Assembly: GCA_013822695.1 (NCBI GenBank)
Contig: PNKW01000001.1
Span: 26,555-90,554 of the forward strand
Length of the DNA stretch: 64,000 nucleotides
From: Erythrobacter sp.
Lineage (GTDB): Bacteria > Pseudomonadota > Alphaproteobacteria > Sphingomonadales > Sphingomonadaceae
Direction of reading: 5' to 3'
This document shows, in pieces, positions 47,142 through 55,871 of this stretch (the stretch's first letter is position 1; each line of letters begins with the position of its first letter). The notes under the pieces are model-generated. The model made no database searches, had not been told where the DNA came from, and saw only the letters and a list, made by a program, of their open reading frames with translations. A program made the position numbers and the translations under genes.

Positions 47142-47909
47142 ATGGGCAATCAACCCGCCACCCGCATCGACGCGCATTTCATCGCCGCGGGCAAATATCA
47201 CGACATCGACTACCCCCGGCTCGAAATCCTCAAGCTGCTGGCAGAGCATCCGCAGATCCGCACCACCGTCGCCGCCGACTATTCGGGGCTGGAGCGGCTC
47301 GATGCCTGCCGTTTCCTCATCACCTATACCTGCGACCTGATGCCGACGCCCGAACAGGCCGCGCAGCTCAAGGCGTGGATGGAGAAGGGCGGCAAGTGGA
47401 TGGCGCTCCACGGCACCAACTCGATCCTCGTCTTCACTGCCGAGGGGTTGGTCGATGCGCCCGACGATCGCCCCGATGTGATGGAGATGCTCGGCACCCA
47501 GTTCGTCGCCCATCCGCCGATCGACAAGTTCCCGGTCGAGGTGGTCAACAAGGACCACGAGCTGACCCGCGGGATCGAGGATTTCGAGGTGGTCGACGAG
47601 CTGTACCTCTCCAAGACCACGGCGCCGATCGAAACGCTGATGCAAACCACCTTTGAAGGCGAGGCGACCGGGTTCACCCACAGCCAATGGCCCAAGACCA
47701 CGGTGCCTATCGTTTATACGAGGGATATCGGGGCCGGGCAGATCGTATACAACGCGCTCGGCCACTGCCGCGGGCACTATGACCTTCCCGGCATGGCCGA
47801 TTTCTACCCGCACAAGGAAATGTGCGCGTGGAACTACGACGTCTATTACGACCTGCTGCGGCGCACGATCGCATGGGCCCAAAGAGACGAAACGCGGGAC
47901 GGGAATTGA
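47142..47909 (+). CDS. ThuA-like domain protein
   Basis: GGKWMALHGTNSILVF...MLGTQFVAHPP...ELTRGIEDFEVVDELYLSK...VYTRDIGAGQIVYNALGHCRGHYD. Confidence 0.8.
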   Translation: MGNQPATRIDAHFIAAGKYHDIDYPRLEILKLLAEHPQIRTTVAADYSGLERLDACRFLITYTCDLMPTPEQAAQLKAWMEKGGKWMALHGTNSILVFTAEGLVDAPDDRPDVMEMLGTQFVAHPPIDKFPVEVVNKDHELTRGIEDFEVVDELYLSKTTAPIETLMQTTFEGEATGFTHSQWPKTTVPIVYTRDIGAGQIVYNALGHCRGHYDLPGMADFYPHKEMCAWNYDVYYDLLRRTIAWAQRDETRDGN

Positions 47910-47963
47910 AGCTGGCAGCGACGCATGCGCGTAGCTGCGGGATCGCAAGTGGGATTGACTAGA

Positions 47964-49172
47964 ATGGATATGGATTTCTCCCCCGAGGATCTGGCTTTCC
48001 GCGAGGAAGTGCGCAGCTTCCTCGCGGAAAACCTGCCCGAACGGCTGCGCGATGGCGCGCGCCGGACGCCCGGCGTTTTCGTCGAGCCGGATATCGGGAT
48101 GGAATGGCACCGCATCCTCTACCGACAAGGCTGGGTCGCGCCGCACTGGCCCAAGGAAGATGGCGGCACCGGCTGGACGCCGACGCAGAAGTTCATCTTC
48201 GAAAAGGAATGCGCGCTGGCGGGCGCGCCCGCACTGGCGATCCTCGGGTTGCGGCTGGTCGGCCCGGTAATCTGCGCTTTCGGCACGCCCGAACAAAAGG
48301 CGCGCTTCCTGCCGCGCATCCTTTCGGGCGATGATTACTGGTGCCAGGGCTATTCCGAGCCCGGCAGCGGGTCCGACCTCGCCTCTCTGAAAACCGCCGC
48401 GCGGCTGGATGGCGACGAATATGTCATCAACGGCTCAAAGATCTGGACCACCCACGCGCATCACGCCGACTGGATCTTCGCGCTCGTGCGCACCGATGCC
48501 ACGGTGAAGAAGCAGCAGGGGATCAGCTTCCTGCTCGTCCCGATGGACCAGCCGGGCATCAGCGTCACCCCGATCCATTCGATGTCGGGCGATCACGAGG
48601 TCAATGCGGTGTTCTTCACCGATGCGCGCACGGCCGCCGACAACCGCATTGGCGATGAAGGCGCGGGCTGGACCATCGCCAAGTTCCTGCTCGAGAACGA
48701 GCGCGGCGGTTCGTGCTACGCCCCGCGCCTGCTCCAGAGCATCGACCGGCTGGAGAACCTCGCCCAGACCCAGCCTTCGGGCGTCAACGGCGCGATTGCG
48801 CATGACCCGCGCTTCCGCGACCGCCTCGCCCGTGTACGGCTGGAGGCCGAGGCACTCGAAGTGACCGAACTGCGCATCCTCGCCGAACTCGCCAAGGGCC
48901 GCGCGCCGGGGCCGCAGACCTCGCTGGTCAAGTTGCTCGGCTCCAATCTCGGCCAACAGATCGATGTGCTGCGGCTCGAACTGCTGGGGCCCGACGCGCT
49001 GCAACTGCCGCTCGAACGCCCGCTCTATGGCAACGAGGCGCCCGAGCCGGTGGGGAGCGAATTTGCCCAGACCGCGATGGGCAAATACCTCAACAACCGC
49101 GCCTCGACGATCTTCGGCGGCTCGGACGAGGTGCAGAAGAATATTATTGCGAAGACCGTTCTCGGTCTCTGA
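47964..49172 (+). CDS. Acyl-CoA dehydrogenase (large-subunit type)
   Basis: MDFSPEDLAFREEVRSFLAENLP, QGYSEPGSGSDLASLKTAA, IWTTHAHHADW, YLNNRASTIFGGSDEVQKNIIAKTVLGL. Confidence 0.95.
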   Translation: MDMDFSPEDLAFREEVRSFLAENLPERLRDGARRTPGVFVEPDIGMEWHRILYRQGWVAPHWPKEDGGTGWTPTQKFIFEKECALAGAPALAILGLRLVGPVICAFGTPEQKARFLPRILSGDDYWCQGYSEPGSGSDLASLKTAARLDGDEYVINGSKIWTTHAHHADWIFALVRTDATVKKQQGISFLLVPMDQPGISVTPIHSMSGDHEVNAVFFTDARTAADNRIGDEGAGWTIAKFLLENERGGSCYAPRLLQSIDRLENLAQTQPSGVNGAIAHDPRFRDRLARVRLEAEALEVTELRILAELAKGRAPGPQTSLVKLLGSNLGQQIDVLRLELLGPDALQLPLERPLYGNEAPEPVGSEFAQTAMGKYLNNRASTIFGGSDEVQKNIIAKTVLGL

Positions 49173-49182
49173 GGAAACCGAA

Positions 49183-50082
49183 ATGGACGCTTCGAAACTG
49201 ATGTTCCGCGATGGCCTGATGGTGGGCGAGCGCATTCTCGTGACCGGCGGGGGCACGGGCCTCGGGCGCGAGATGGCAGAGGCGTTCCTGAAACTGGGCG
49301 CCACGGTCTACATCTGCGGGCGGCGGCAGAACAAGCTCGACGAGACTGCGGCCGAACTCACCGCCCTACATGGCGGCAAGATCGTCGGCATGGCCTGCGA
49401 CATCCGCGACGCGGACGCGATCCACGCAATGGTCGACGCGATCTGGGCCGATGGCGGCGCGCTGACCGGCGTGGTCAACAACGCGGCGGGCAACTTCATC
49501 AGCCGCACCGAGGACCTTTCGGTCAATGGGTTCAACGCCATCGCCGATATCGTGATGCGCGGGACCTTCTACGTCACGCTCGACATCGGCAAGCGGCTGA
49601 TTGCGGAGAAGAAGCGTGCGAGCTTCCTCTCGATCCTCACCACCTGGGTGTGGTCGGGCAGCGCCTTCGTGGTGCCCTCCGCGATGAGCAAGACCGCGAT
49701 CAACGCCATGACCCAGAGCCTCGCGACCGAATGGGGCCGCTATGGCCTCAGGTTCAACGCCATCGCCCCGGGCCTCTTCCCCACCAAGGGCATGAGTGCG
49801 CGCCTCCATCCCGGCGGTGCGGGCGGCAATTCGGGCAACAACCTCAACCCGATGGGCCGCGCGGGCGAGATGCACGAACTCGCCAACCTTGCCGTGTTCC
49901 TGATGGGGCCGGGGGCGGAGTATGTGAACGGCCAGACCATCGCCATCGACGGCGCGGGCTTCCAGGCCAATGGCGGAACCTTCTACCCTATGCTCAGCGC
50001 GCTCGGCGATGCCGAGTGGGAGCAGATGCGCGCGATGATCAAGGGCACGAACGAGAAGGACAAGGCCGACCGGACTGTTTGA
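49183..50082 (+). CDS. SDR family oxidoreductase (2,4-dienoyl-CoA reductase-like)
   Basis: ERILVTGGGTGLGREMAEAFLKLGATVYICGRR, VVNNAAGNFI, SAMSKTAINAMTQSLATEWG. Confidence 0.9.
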   Translation: MDASKLMFRDGLMVGERILVTGGGTGLGREMAEAFLKLGATVYICGRRQNKLDETAAELTALHGGKIVGMACDIRDADAIHAMVDAIWADGGALTGVVNNAAGNFISRTEDLSVNGFNAIADIVMRGTFYVTLDIGKRLIAEKKRASFLSILTTWVWSGSAFVVPSAMSKTAINAMTQSLATEWGRYGLRFNAIAPGLFPTKGMSARLHPGGAGGNSGNNLNPMGRAGEMHELANLAVFLMGPGAEYVNGQTIAIDGAGFQANGGTFYPMLSALGDAEWEQMRAMIKGTNEKDKADRTV

Positions 50083-50085
50083 TTG

Positions 50086-50107
50086 CGAAGGCGCCTCCGC
50101 GCCTTCG
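50086..50107 (+). terminator. Hairpin after the island operon
   Basis: CGAAGGCGC-ctcc-GCGCCTTCG perfect 9-bp stem, followed by further GC-rich short palindromes to about 50190. Confidence 0.45.
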
Positions 50108-50197
50108 TCCTCGCTAGACGCGCGGCATAGCCGCGCCCGCTGCGGGCGGCCGTTCGGCCTTGCGGCGCTTCGCGCCGAGGCAGTCCTGATCAAGCGT

Positions 50198-51421
50198 TCA
50201 CGTGACCACTGCGCGCTGGTTGAACTCCGGCCGCTGCCACTCCCCGCTCGCCAGCACCTCGGCCAGATGGCGTGCGGCGGCGGCCATGTCAGCGAAACTC
50301 AGGTAAGCAGGCGCAAAGCCCAGCCGCAGCACGTCGGGCGCGCGGAAATCGCCGATCACGCCGCGCGCGATCAGTGCTTGGCAGATTGCATAGGCCTCGG
50401 GGTGACGGAAGGAGAGCTGGCTCCCGCGATCAGCCGCGCGCGGCGGGCTGACCAATTCGAGGTGCACATCATGCGCCATCAGGCTTTCGAGGAAGAACTC
50501 GGACAGCGCCTGCGACTTGGCGTAGAGGCGGTCGACGCCGATCTCGGCGATCAGATCGACCCCGACTTCCAGCGCCGCCAGCCCCAGCACCGGGGGCGTG
50601 CCGCATTGCAATCGCCCGATCCCCGGCGCGCCCGCATAATCGTCGGAGAAGGCGAAGGGCGCGGCATGGCCGAACCAGCCGGTGAGCGGCTGCTGGAGCG
50701 CCGCCTGATGGCGCTCAGCGACAAAGGCGAAAGCGGGCGCGCCCGGGCCGCCGCACAGGTATTTGTAGCCGCAGCCGACCGCGAAATCCGCACTCGCCGC
50801 GTTGAGATCGACCGGCAGCGCGCCGGTCGAGTGCGACAGATCCCACAGCACCAGCGCGCCCGCGTCATGCGCGGCGCGGGTGAGGCCGGCCATGTCGAAG
50901 AGCGCGCCGGTCTTGTAGTGCGCATGGGTGAGCATCAGCAGCGCGACATCGCCATCGAGCGCATCGACCAGCTTGCCCCGCTCCGCCAGCCGCCTTGTGG
51001 CGAGACCCTGCGCCTCCAGCCCGGCGATCATGTAGAGATCGGTCGGGAAGTTGCCGGGTTCGGACAGCACAACCGTCCGCCCAGGACGCATTTGCAACGC
51101 TGCCGCAATCAGCTTGAACAGGTTCACCGAGGTCGAATCGCAGGCGATCACCTCGTGCGGGCCAGCGCCGATGAGCGGCGCGATCTTGCCGCCGATGCGG
51201 GCCGCCATGTCGAACCAGCCCGCGCTGTTCCACGAGCGGATCAGCCCCTCGCCCCATTCGCTCTCCACCACCCGCGCCAGCGCTGCAGGGGTCGCCTTGG
51301 GCAGCGCGCCGAGCGAATTGCCGTCGAGGTAGATCACACCCTCGGGCAGCGTGAAGCGCTCCCGATAAGGACCAAGCGGATCGGCGGCGTCGAATTCCGC
51401 AGCGCGCATTTCAGGAATCAT
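50198..51421 (-). CDS. kynU: Kynureninase
   Basis: YLDGNSLGALPKATPAAL, CDSTSVNLFKLIAAALQMRPGRTVVLSE, LVLWDLSHSTGALPVDL, GCGYKYLCGGPGAPAF. Confidence 0.95.
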   Translation of the reverse strand: MIPEMRAAEFDAADPLGPYRERFTLPEGVIYLDGNSLGALPKATPAALARVVESEWGEGLIRSWNSAGWFDMAARIGGKIAPLIGAGPHEVIACDSTSVNLFKLIAAALQMRPGRTVVLSEPGNFPTDLYMIAGLEAQGLATRRLAERGKLVDALDGDVALLMLTHAHYKTGALFDMAGLTRAAHDAGALVLWDLSHSTGALPVDLNAASADFAVGCGYKYLCGGPGAPAFAFVAERHQAALQQPLTGWFGHAAPFAFSDDYAGAPGIGRLQCGTPPVLGLAALEVGVDLIAEIGVDRLYAKSQALSEFFLESLMAHDVHLELVSPPRAADRGSQLSFRHPEAYAICQALIARGVIGDFRAPDVLRLGFAPAYLSFADMAAAARHLAEVLASGEWQRPEFNQRAVVT

Positions 51422-52209
51422 ATCGCCGTCCTGACGCTGAGCAGCTCGGGGAAGAAGGCCTGCTTGAGCACGCCCTCCAGATAGGGCACCCCCGGCGTGC
51501 CGCCGGTGCCGCGCTTGAAGCCGATGATGCGCTCGACCGTCTTCAGGTGCCCGAAGCGCCAGCGCTGGAAGTGGTATTCCAGATCGACCAGCTTCTCGGC
51601 GAGTTCATAAAGATCCCAGTGGGCCTGCGGATCGCGATAGATCGAAGCCCAGGCCGCCTCGACACTGGCGTCGGGGGTGTAGGGCGCCGAAGGATCGCGC
51701 GCCAGCACGGCGGGGTCGATCGCCAGCCCGCGCCGGGCCAGCAGGCGGATCGCCGCGTCATAGAGGCTCGCCCGCCCGGTCTCAGCCTCCAGCCGCGCGG
51801 CCCAATCGGCGTTCGACTTGTGGAGCCGCACATGCTTGCCGTCGCGCCCGCCGAGCATGAATTCCATCATCCGGTACTGCGCCGACTGGAACCCGCTCGA
51901 CGCGCCCAGATGCGGACGGATCGCTGAATAATCATGCGGGGTCATGGTGCTGAGCACGTCCCAGCTCTGGATCAGCTGCTGCTGGGCCCGCGCCACTCGC
52001 GCCAGCATCTTGAAGGCCGGGCGCAGATTGTCCGCCTCGATGCACTCGCGCGCGGCGGTCAGTTCATGCAGGCACAGCTTGAGCCAAAGCTCGCTCGCCT
52101 GGTGGACGATGATGAACAACAGCTCGTCATGCGCCTCCGAGGCAGGATGCTGCGCTTCGAGAATACGGGCAAGATCGAGATAGCTCGCATAGGTGACATC
52201 GGCGCTCAT
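51418..52209 (-). CDS. kynA: Tryptophan 2,3-dioxygenase
   Basis: TYASYLDLARILEAQHPASEAHDELLFIIVHQASELWLKL; HFQRWRFGHLKTVERIIGFKRGTGGTPGVPYLE. Confidence 0.95.
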   Translation of the reverse strand: MSADVTYASYLDLARILEAQHPASEAHDELLFIIVHQASELWLKLCLHELTAARECIEADNLRPAFKMLARVARAQQQLIQSWDVLSTMTPHDYSAIRPHLGASSGFQSAQYRMMEFMLGGRDGKHVRLHKSNADWAARLEAETGRASLYDAAIRLLARRGLAIDPAVLARDPSAPYTPDASVEAAWASIYRDPQAHWDLYELAEKLVDLEYHFQRWRFGHLKTVERIIGFKRGTGGTPGVPYLEGVLKQAFFPELLSVRTAI

Positions 52210-52244
52210 GGCCTTCCCCTAGCGCGGCAAGGGCTGAGAGGAAA

Positions 52245-52667
52245 CTAGCCCTCGATCACCCGCGTCTCGGGATGGTGCTTGTCGAGGTGCCGCATCAAGA
52301 TCTTCAGGTTCTTCGAGTTCGAGCGGAACAGGATGTCCGCCGCATCGCCGACCAGCGGGATCGCGCCGATCGCGGTGTCGAGCAACACGTTGGCCCCCAT
52401 CCGCGCCAGCTTCCACTTGGGCAGACCGAGGTTCCTCGCCTCCCACACCACATAGGCGCCAAGCGCCGTCGTCACCACGTCGCCCAGCACCGGAACCAGC
52501 CCGATGATCGCATCGAGCCCGACGGGCATGTTCACGCCGGGAATGGTGAAGCTGCGTTCGAGCAGCCGCTCGAGCATCACCACCCGCGCGCGCACCGATG
52601 CGGGATCGGTTCCGGCGGGGAGCGCAAAGCGCATCGGTTCGGGGCGACGGGGCATGGGCTTTTCCAT
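52245..52667 (-). CDS. DUF4112-like protein
   Basis: LLERSFTIPGVNMPVGLDAIIGLVPVLGDVVTTALGAYVVWEARNLGLPKWKLARMGANVLLDTAIGAIPLVGDAADILFRSNSKNLKIL. Confidence 0.85.
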   Translation of the reverse strand: MEKPMPRRPEPMRFALPAGTDPASVRARVVMLERLLERSFTIPGVNMPVGLDAIIGLVPVLGDVVTTALGAYVVWEARNLGLPKWKLARMGANVLLDTAIGAIPLVGDAADILFRSNSKNLKILMRHLDKHHPETRVIEG

Positions 52668-52673
52668 ACCCTC

Positions 52674-54146
52674 TTATGTGGTGGGCTGCGACAGCGGGAA
52701 CAAGGGGTGGAAGGCAAAGGCGTTGGGCAGGAAGTTGCCCAGAGTGCCGCGCACCATCGACCAGCGCACGGGGACGCCGAGCGGGATATAGACCTCGCTA
52801 TCGACGAGCGCCCTATGGGCTTCGGCGAGCAGCACCTCGCGCTGCGCCGGATCGCGTGCCGCCTGCGCCTGCTTGACCAGCGCATCGGCGGCAGGCGCGC
52901 ACAGCCCCGCTCCGAGCCGGCAATTGAACTGGTTCAGATACCACACCGGCGAGACATAGCGCGCGAGGACGTCGCGCAGCTCGAGATCGGCGGCTTCTCC
53001 CGGCGCGGCGCGGCGGGTGGTGACGCCGATCGACGCCCAGGCCTCGGCGAGCTGGCGCAGCAGAAGGTCGCTCCCTTTCCCGCGCGGCAGCGCCACGCGC
53101 ACCACCGGCTCGCGCCCCGGGCCGACCCACGCCGCCACGCGCCCCGCCGCGATCTGGCGCCGCTCGGCAATCGACATGCCGGCCCAGCGGTCCCGACCGT
53201 AAGCGGGTGCGGTAAAGGCCTCGGGTGGGACGATCCAGCTGTTCTCGCGCCAGCCGCCCAGCCCGAAGGCCTGGATCAGCCCGGGCCGGTCGATCGCCAT
53301 CGACAGCGCCTCGCGCCGCGACGGATCGGCAAGCAGCCCCGATTCGCGTCGCACCGTCAGCCCGAGCAGGCCGACCGCCGGATCGACCTGGATCGTCCCG
53401 CGCGAGAGCGGCCCGGCCGCAGCCGTCGCCTCGGGGAAATCGACGATGCTCCCGCCCAGCACCAGATCAACGTCGCCCGCCGCGAAGGCCGCGACCGCCT
53501 TGTCGGCTGCCAGCGCGCGCACCGCGATCGGGCGGGCGGCGTCCTCCCAATCCTCGCGCGCCGGCAGGCCGCGCGATTCGGGCGGCAGGGCGGAGAGCCG
53601 CGCGAGGGGGTCGCTGTCCTCCCCGCGCGACATCGCCATCGGCCCCGCGCCGCTGCCGCCGCGGACAAGGCCCAGCTCGCTCTGACCCAGCAGGCGCAGG
53701 AAGTCGGGCACCGGCGCGTTCAGCCGCACCTCGATCACCCGCCCCGTCATCGCGCGGATTTCGCGGATATTGGCAAGGTCGAGGCCGAGCGAGGTGCCCT
53801 CCAGCCGCGCGATCGTGCGGCGCAGCTGGTCGCGCACCTCGCCGGCTTCGATCTCCTCACCGCCCGGCCAGCTGCTGTCGCGCAGGCGGAAGATGTAGCT
53901 GAGGCCGTCATCAGTGACGATCCAGCGTTCGGCAATCGCGGGGACGACCTGCCCGGAGGCATCGAGCGCGACCAGCCCTTCGTTGGTCGCGGCGCGCACC
54001 AGCTGGGCGGCCGGCGCAAGGCGCACGCCGTCATCGAACATCGCGTCGGGGGTACCGATGATCGCGACCTCCACCGCCCCGTCCCCCGCCGAGGAACCGC
54101 AGGACGACAGGGCCAGCACAGCCAACGGAAGCAGCCAGATTCGCAT
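52674..54146 (-). CDS. Family-5 ABC transporter substrate-binding lipoprotein
   Basis: Signal LAVLALSSCG; NEGLVALDASGQVVPAIAERWIVTDDGLSYIFRLRDSSWPGGEEIEAGEV. Confidence 0.85.
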   Translation of the reverse strand: MRIWLLPLAVLALSSCGSSAGDGAVEVAIIGTPDAMFDDGVRLAPAAQLVRAATNEGLVALDASGQVVPAIAERWIVTDDGLSYIFRLRDSSWPGGEEIEAGEVRDQLRRTIARLEGTSLGLDLANIREIRAMTGRVIEVRLNAPVPDFLRLLGQSELGLVRGGSGAGPMAMSRGEDSDPLARLSALPPESRGLPAREDWEDAARPIAVRALAADKAVAAFAAGDVDLVLGGSIVDFPEATAAAGPLSRGTIQVDPAVGLLGLTVRRESGLLADPSRREALSMAIDRPGLIQAFGLGGWRENSWIVPPEAFTAPAYGRDRWAGMSIAERRQIAAGRVAAWVGPGREPVVRVALPRGKGSDLLLRQLAEAWASIGVTTRRAAPGEAADLELRDVLARYVSPVWYLNQFNCRLGAGLCAPAADALVKQAQAARDPAQREVLLAEAHRALVDSEVYIPLGVPVRWSMVRGTLGNFLPNAFAFHPLFPLSQPTT

Positions 54147-54225
54147 CGCCCCCTGCCTAGCAGGTTGCAAAGCGCCGGTCAGCTTGGGGATGGAAGGCGA
54201 GGCAGGATAGTGCCCCGAAAACGCC

Positions 54226-54603
54226 TCAGATCTTGCGCAGCGTGCTCGATTGGGGCGGGGGCGGAGCGCGGTGGGCCCAGGACGGCTTGACGACTGCGGC
54301 GGCCGGATCTTCCTGGCCCTGCAGCGGGCGGCGGGCCTTTTGCGAATCGACTTCCTCGTCGAAGGCGATCCCGAAGCGGTTGTCCTGCACCCAGGCGACC
54401 GTCCCTCCGACCGCGCCGATATTGCGCAGTTCGACCGACACGCGGTGCCCGCGTTGCACGCGCATCTGGCCTTCGCCCATCATCCCGCCATCCGACAGGT
54501 TGCGGACGCGCACGCGACAGACCTCGGCGCTCTGTTCGACGCGGACGTCAGCCAGCAGGAACAGGCTGTCGCGCGCAACACTGCGTGTCTCAACCCCCGT
54601 CAT
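54226..54603 (-). CDS. PilZ-domain protein
   Basis: CRVRVRNLSDGGMMGEGQMRVQRGHRVSVELRNIGAVGGTVAWVQDNRFGIAFDEEVD. Confidence 0.8.
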   Translation of the reverse strand: MTGVETRSVARDSLFLLADVRVEQSAEVCRVRVRNLSDGGMMGEGQMRVQRGHRVSVELRNIGAVGGTVAWVQDNRFGIAFDEEVDSQKARRPLQGQEDPAAAVVKPSWAHRAPPPPQSSTLRKI

Positions 54604-54814
54604 CTTCCCGATAGCCTCCTGAGCCGAACATCAAAACCATACGGTGACCGGGGCGCGATGCGCGCCACGTCCGTATGCGGTGCCTGTGGTGCGCCATTCG
54701 CAGTTAACGGGCAGTAAAGCCTTGCCCCCGTGGAGCGATGCTCTTGGCATGTGTCCCAGGCCGGGACAGATTTGCCGGTAACGTCGAAGCGGCACGCCCC
54801 AATCGTGACCGCGA

Positions 54815-55276
54815 TCAATCGTCGCGCGAGACCTTTTCACGCCGCTCATGGGCTTCCTGCGCCTCGACCGTCATCGTCGCCACCGGGCGCGCGATCAGGC
54901 GACGCAGGCCGATCGGATCGCCGGTCACCTCGCAATAGCCATATTCACCCGAATCGATCCGCCGCAGGGCTGAATCGATCTTGCTGACAAGCTTCCGCTG
55001 CCGGTCACGCGTGCGCAATTCGATGCCCCAGTCAGTCTCGCTCGAGGCGCGGTCGGTGAGATCGGCTTCGCGGATCGGGCCATCCTGAAGCGATTGCAGC
55101 GTCTGCCCAGCGGCCGAGTGGATCGAGCGCTTCCATTCGATCAGCAGCATCCGGAAATAGGCCTGCTGGCGCTCGTTCATATATTCCTCGTCCTCGCTCG
55201 GCACATAGTCCGGCGCGAGCAGGCGCTTGGCCTTTTCGAGAACATCGATGTCGTCAGACGCGGTGGATGGCATCAC
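54815..55276 (-). CDS. dksA: DksA-type RNA polymerase-binding factor
   Basis: YMNERQQAYFRMLLIEWKRSI...RIDSGEYGYCEVTGDPIGLRRLIARPVATMTVEAQEAHER. Confidence 0.9.
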   Translation of the reverse strand: MMPSTASDDIDVLEKAKRLLAPDYVPSEDEEYMNERQQAYFRMLLIEWKRSIHSAAGQTLQSLQDGPIREADLTDRASSETDWGIELRTRDRQRKLVSKIDSALRRIDSGEYGYCEVTGDPIGLRRLIARPVATMTVEAQEAHERREKVSRDD

Positions 55277-55550
55277 GCACTCTCATTTCGTGAGCCGCCG
55301 GGGAGACCGTCGCGTCCTGACACCATGAATGTTTTCATTGGCTCACTTGGTCCCAGCAAGCGGAAGGCAATGCGCGCCCTATAGGCAAGGCCCCGAAAGC
55401 GCACAAGCGGCTTTGGCGAGGGATTTGGGGGCAAAACGGCCGCTTTCGGGGGGCTCAAATCGCGTTAACTAATTTTTGACCATAATTGCCGCACCTTGCC
55501 AATCATGGAAGGCCGCCGAGGGGGGCGCGCCGGGTGAATGGGGACCAGAC

Positions 55551-55871
55551 ATGAACATCATCGCAATCGGAGCCAATGCCTCCCGCGAGAGTAATGCCGA
55601 AGGGCTGATTGGCGGATGGCTGGCGGGTGCCGGCCGCGGCGATGCGGGGGCATGCTATGATCTCGGCGTCGCCTTCTCGACCGGCAGCAACGGGGCACCC
55701 TGCGATCTGATCGAGGCGCACAAGTGGTTCAATCTCGCCGCCGCACGCGGCCACGAGGAAGCCGCCCATTGCCGCGCCGACATCTCCGAAGAGATGACCG
55801 CGCGCGAAATCGCAGAAGCCCAACGCCGCGCGCGCCAGTGGCTGGCCGAGGGGCGGCTGCGCGCTGCCTAA
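55551..55871 (+). CDS. Sel1-like repeat small protein
   Basis: DAGACYDLGVAFSTGSNGAPCDLIEAHKWFNLAAARGHEEAAHCRADI. Confidence 0.75.
   Translation: MNIIAIGANASRESNAEGLIGGWLAGAGRGDAGACYDLGVAFSTGSNGAPCDLIEAHKWFNLAAARGHEEAAHCRADISEEMTAREIAEAQRRARQWLAEGRLRAA

Noticed and set aside
50198-52209. kynU-kynA pair as part of the catabolic island
   Set aside because: Ordinary kynurenine-pathway operon on the opposite strand after the island terminator; reported as a feature only.
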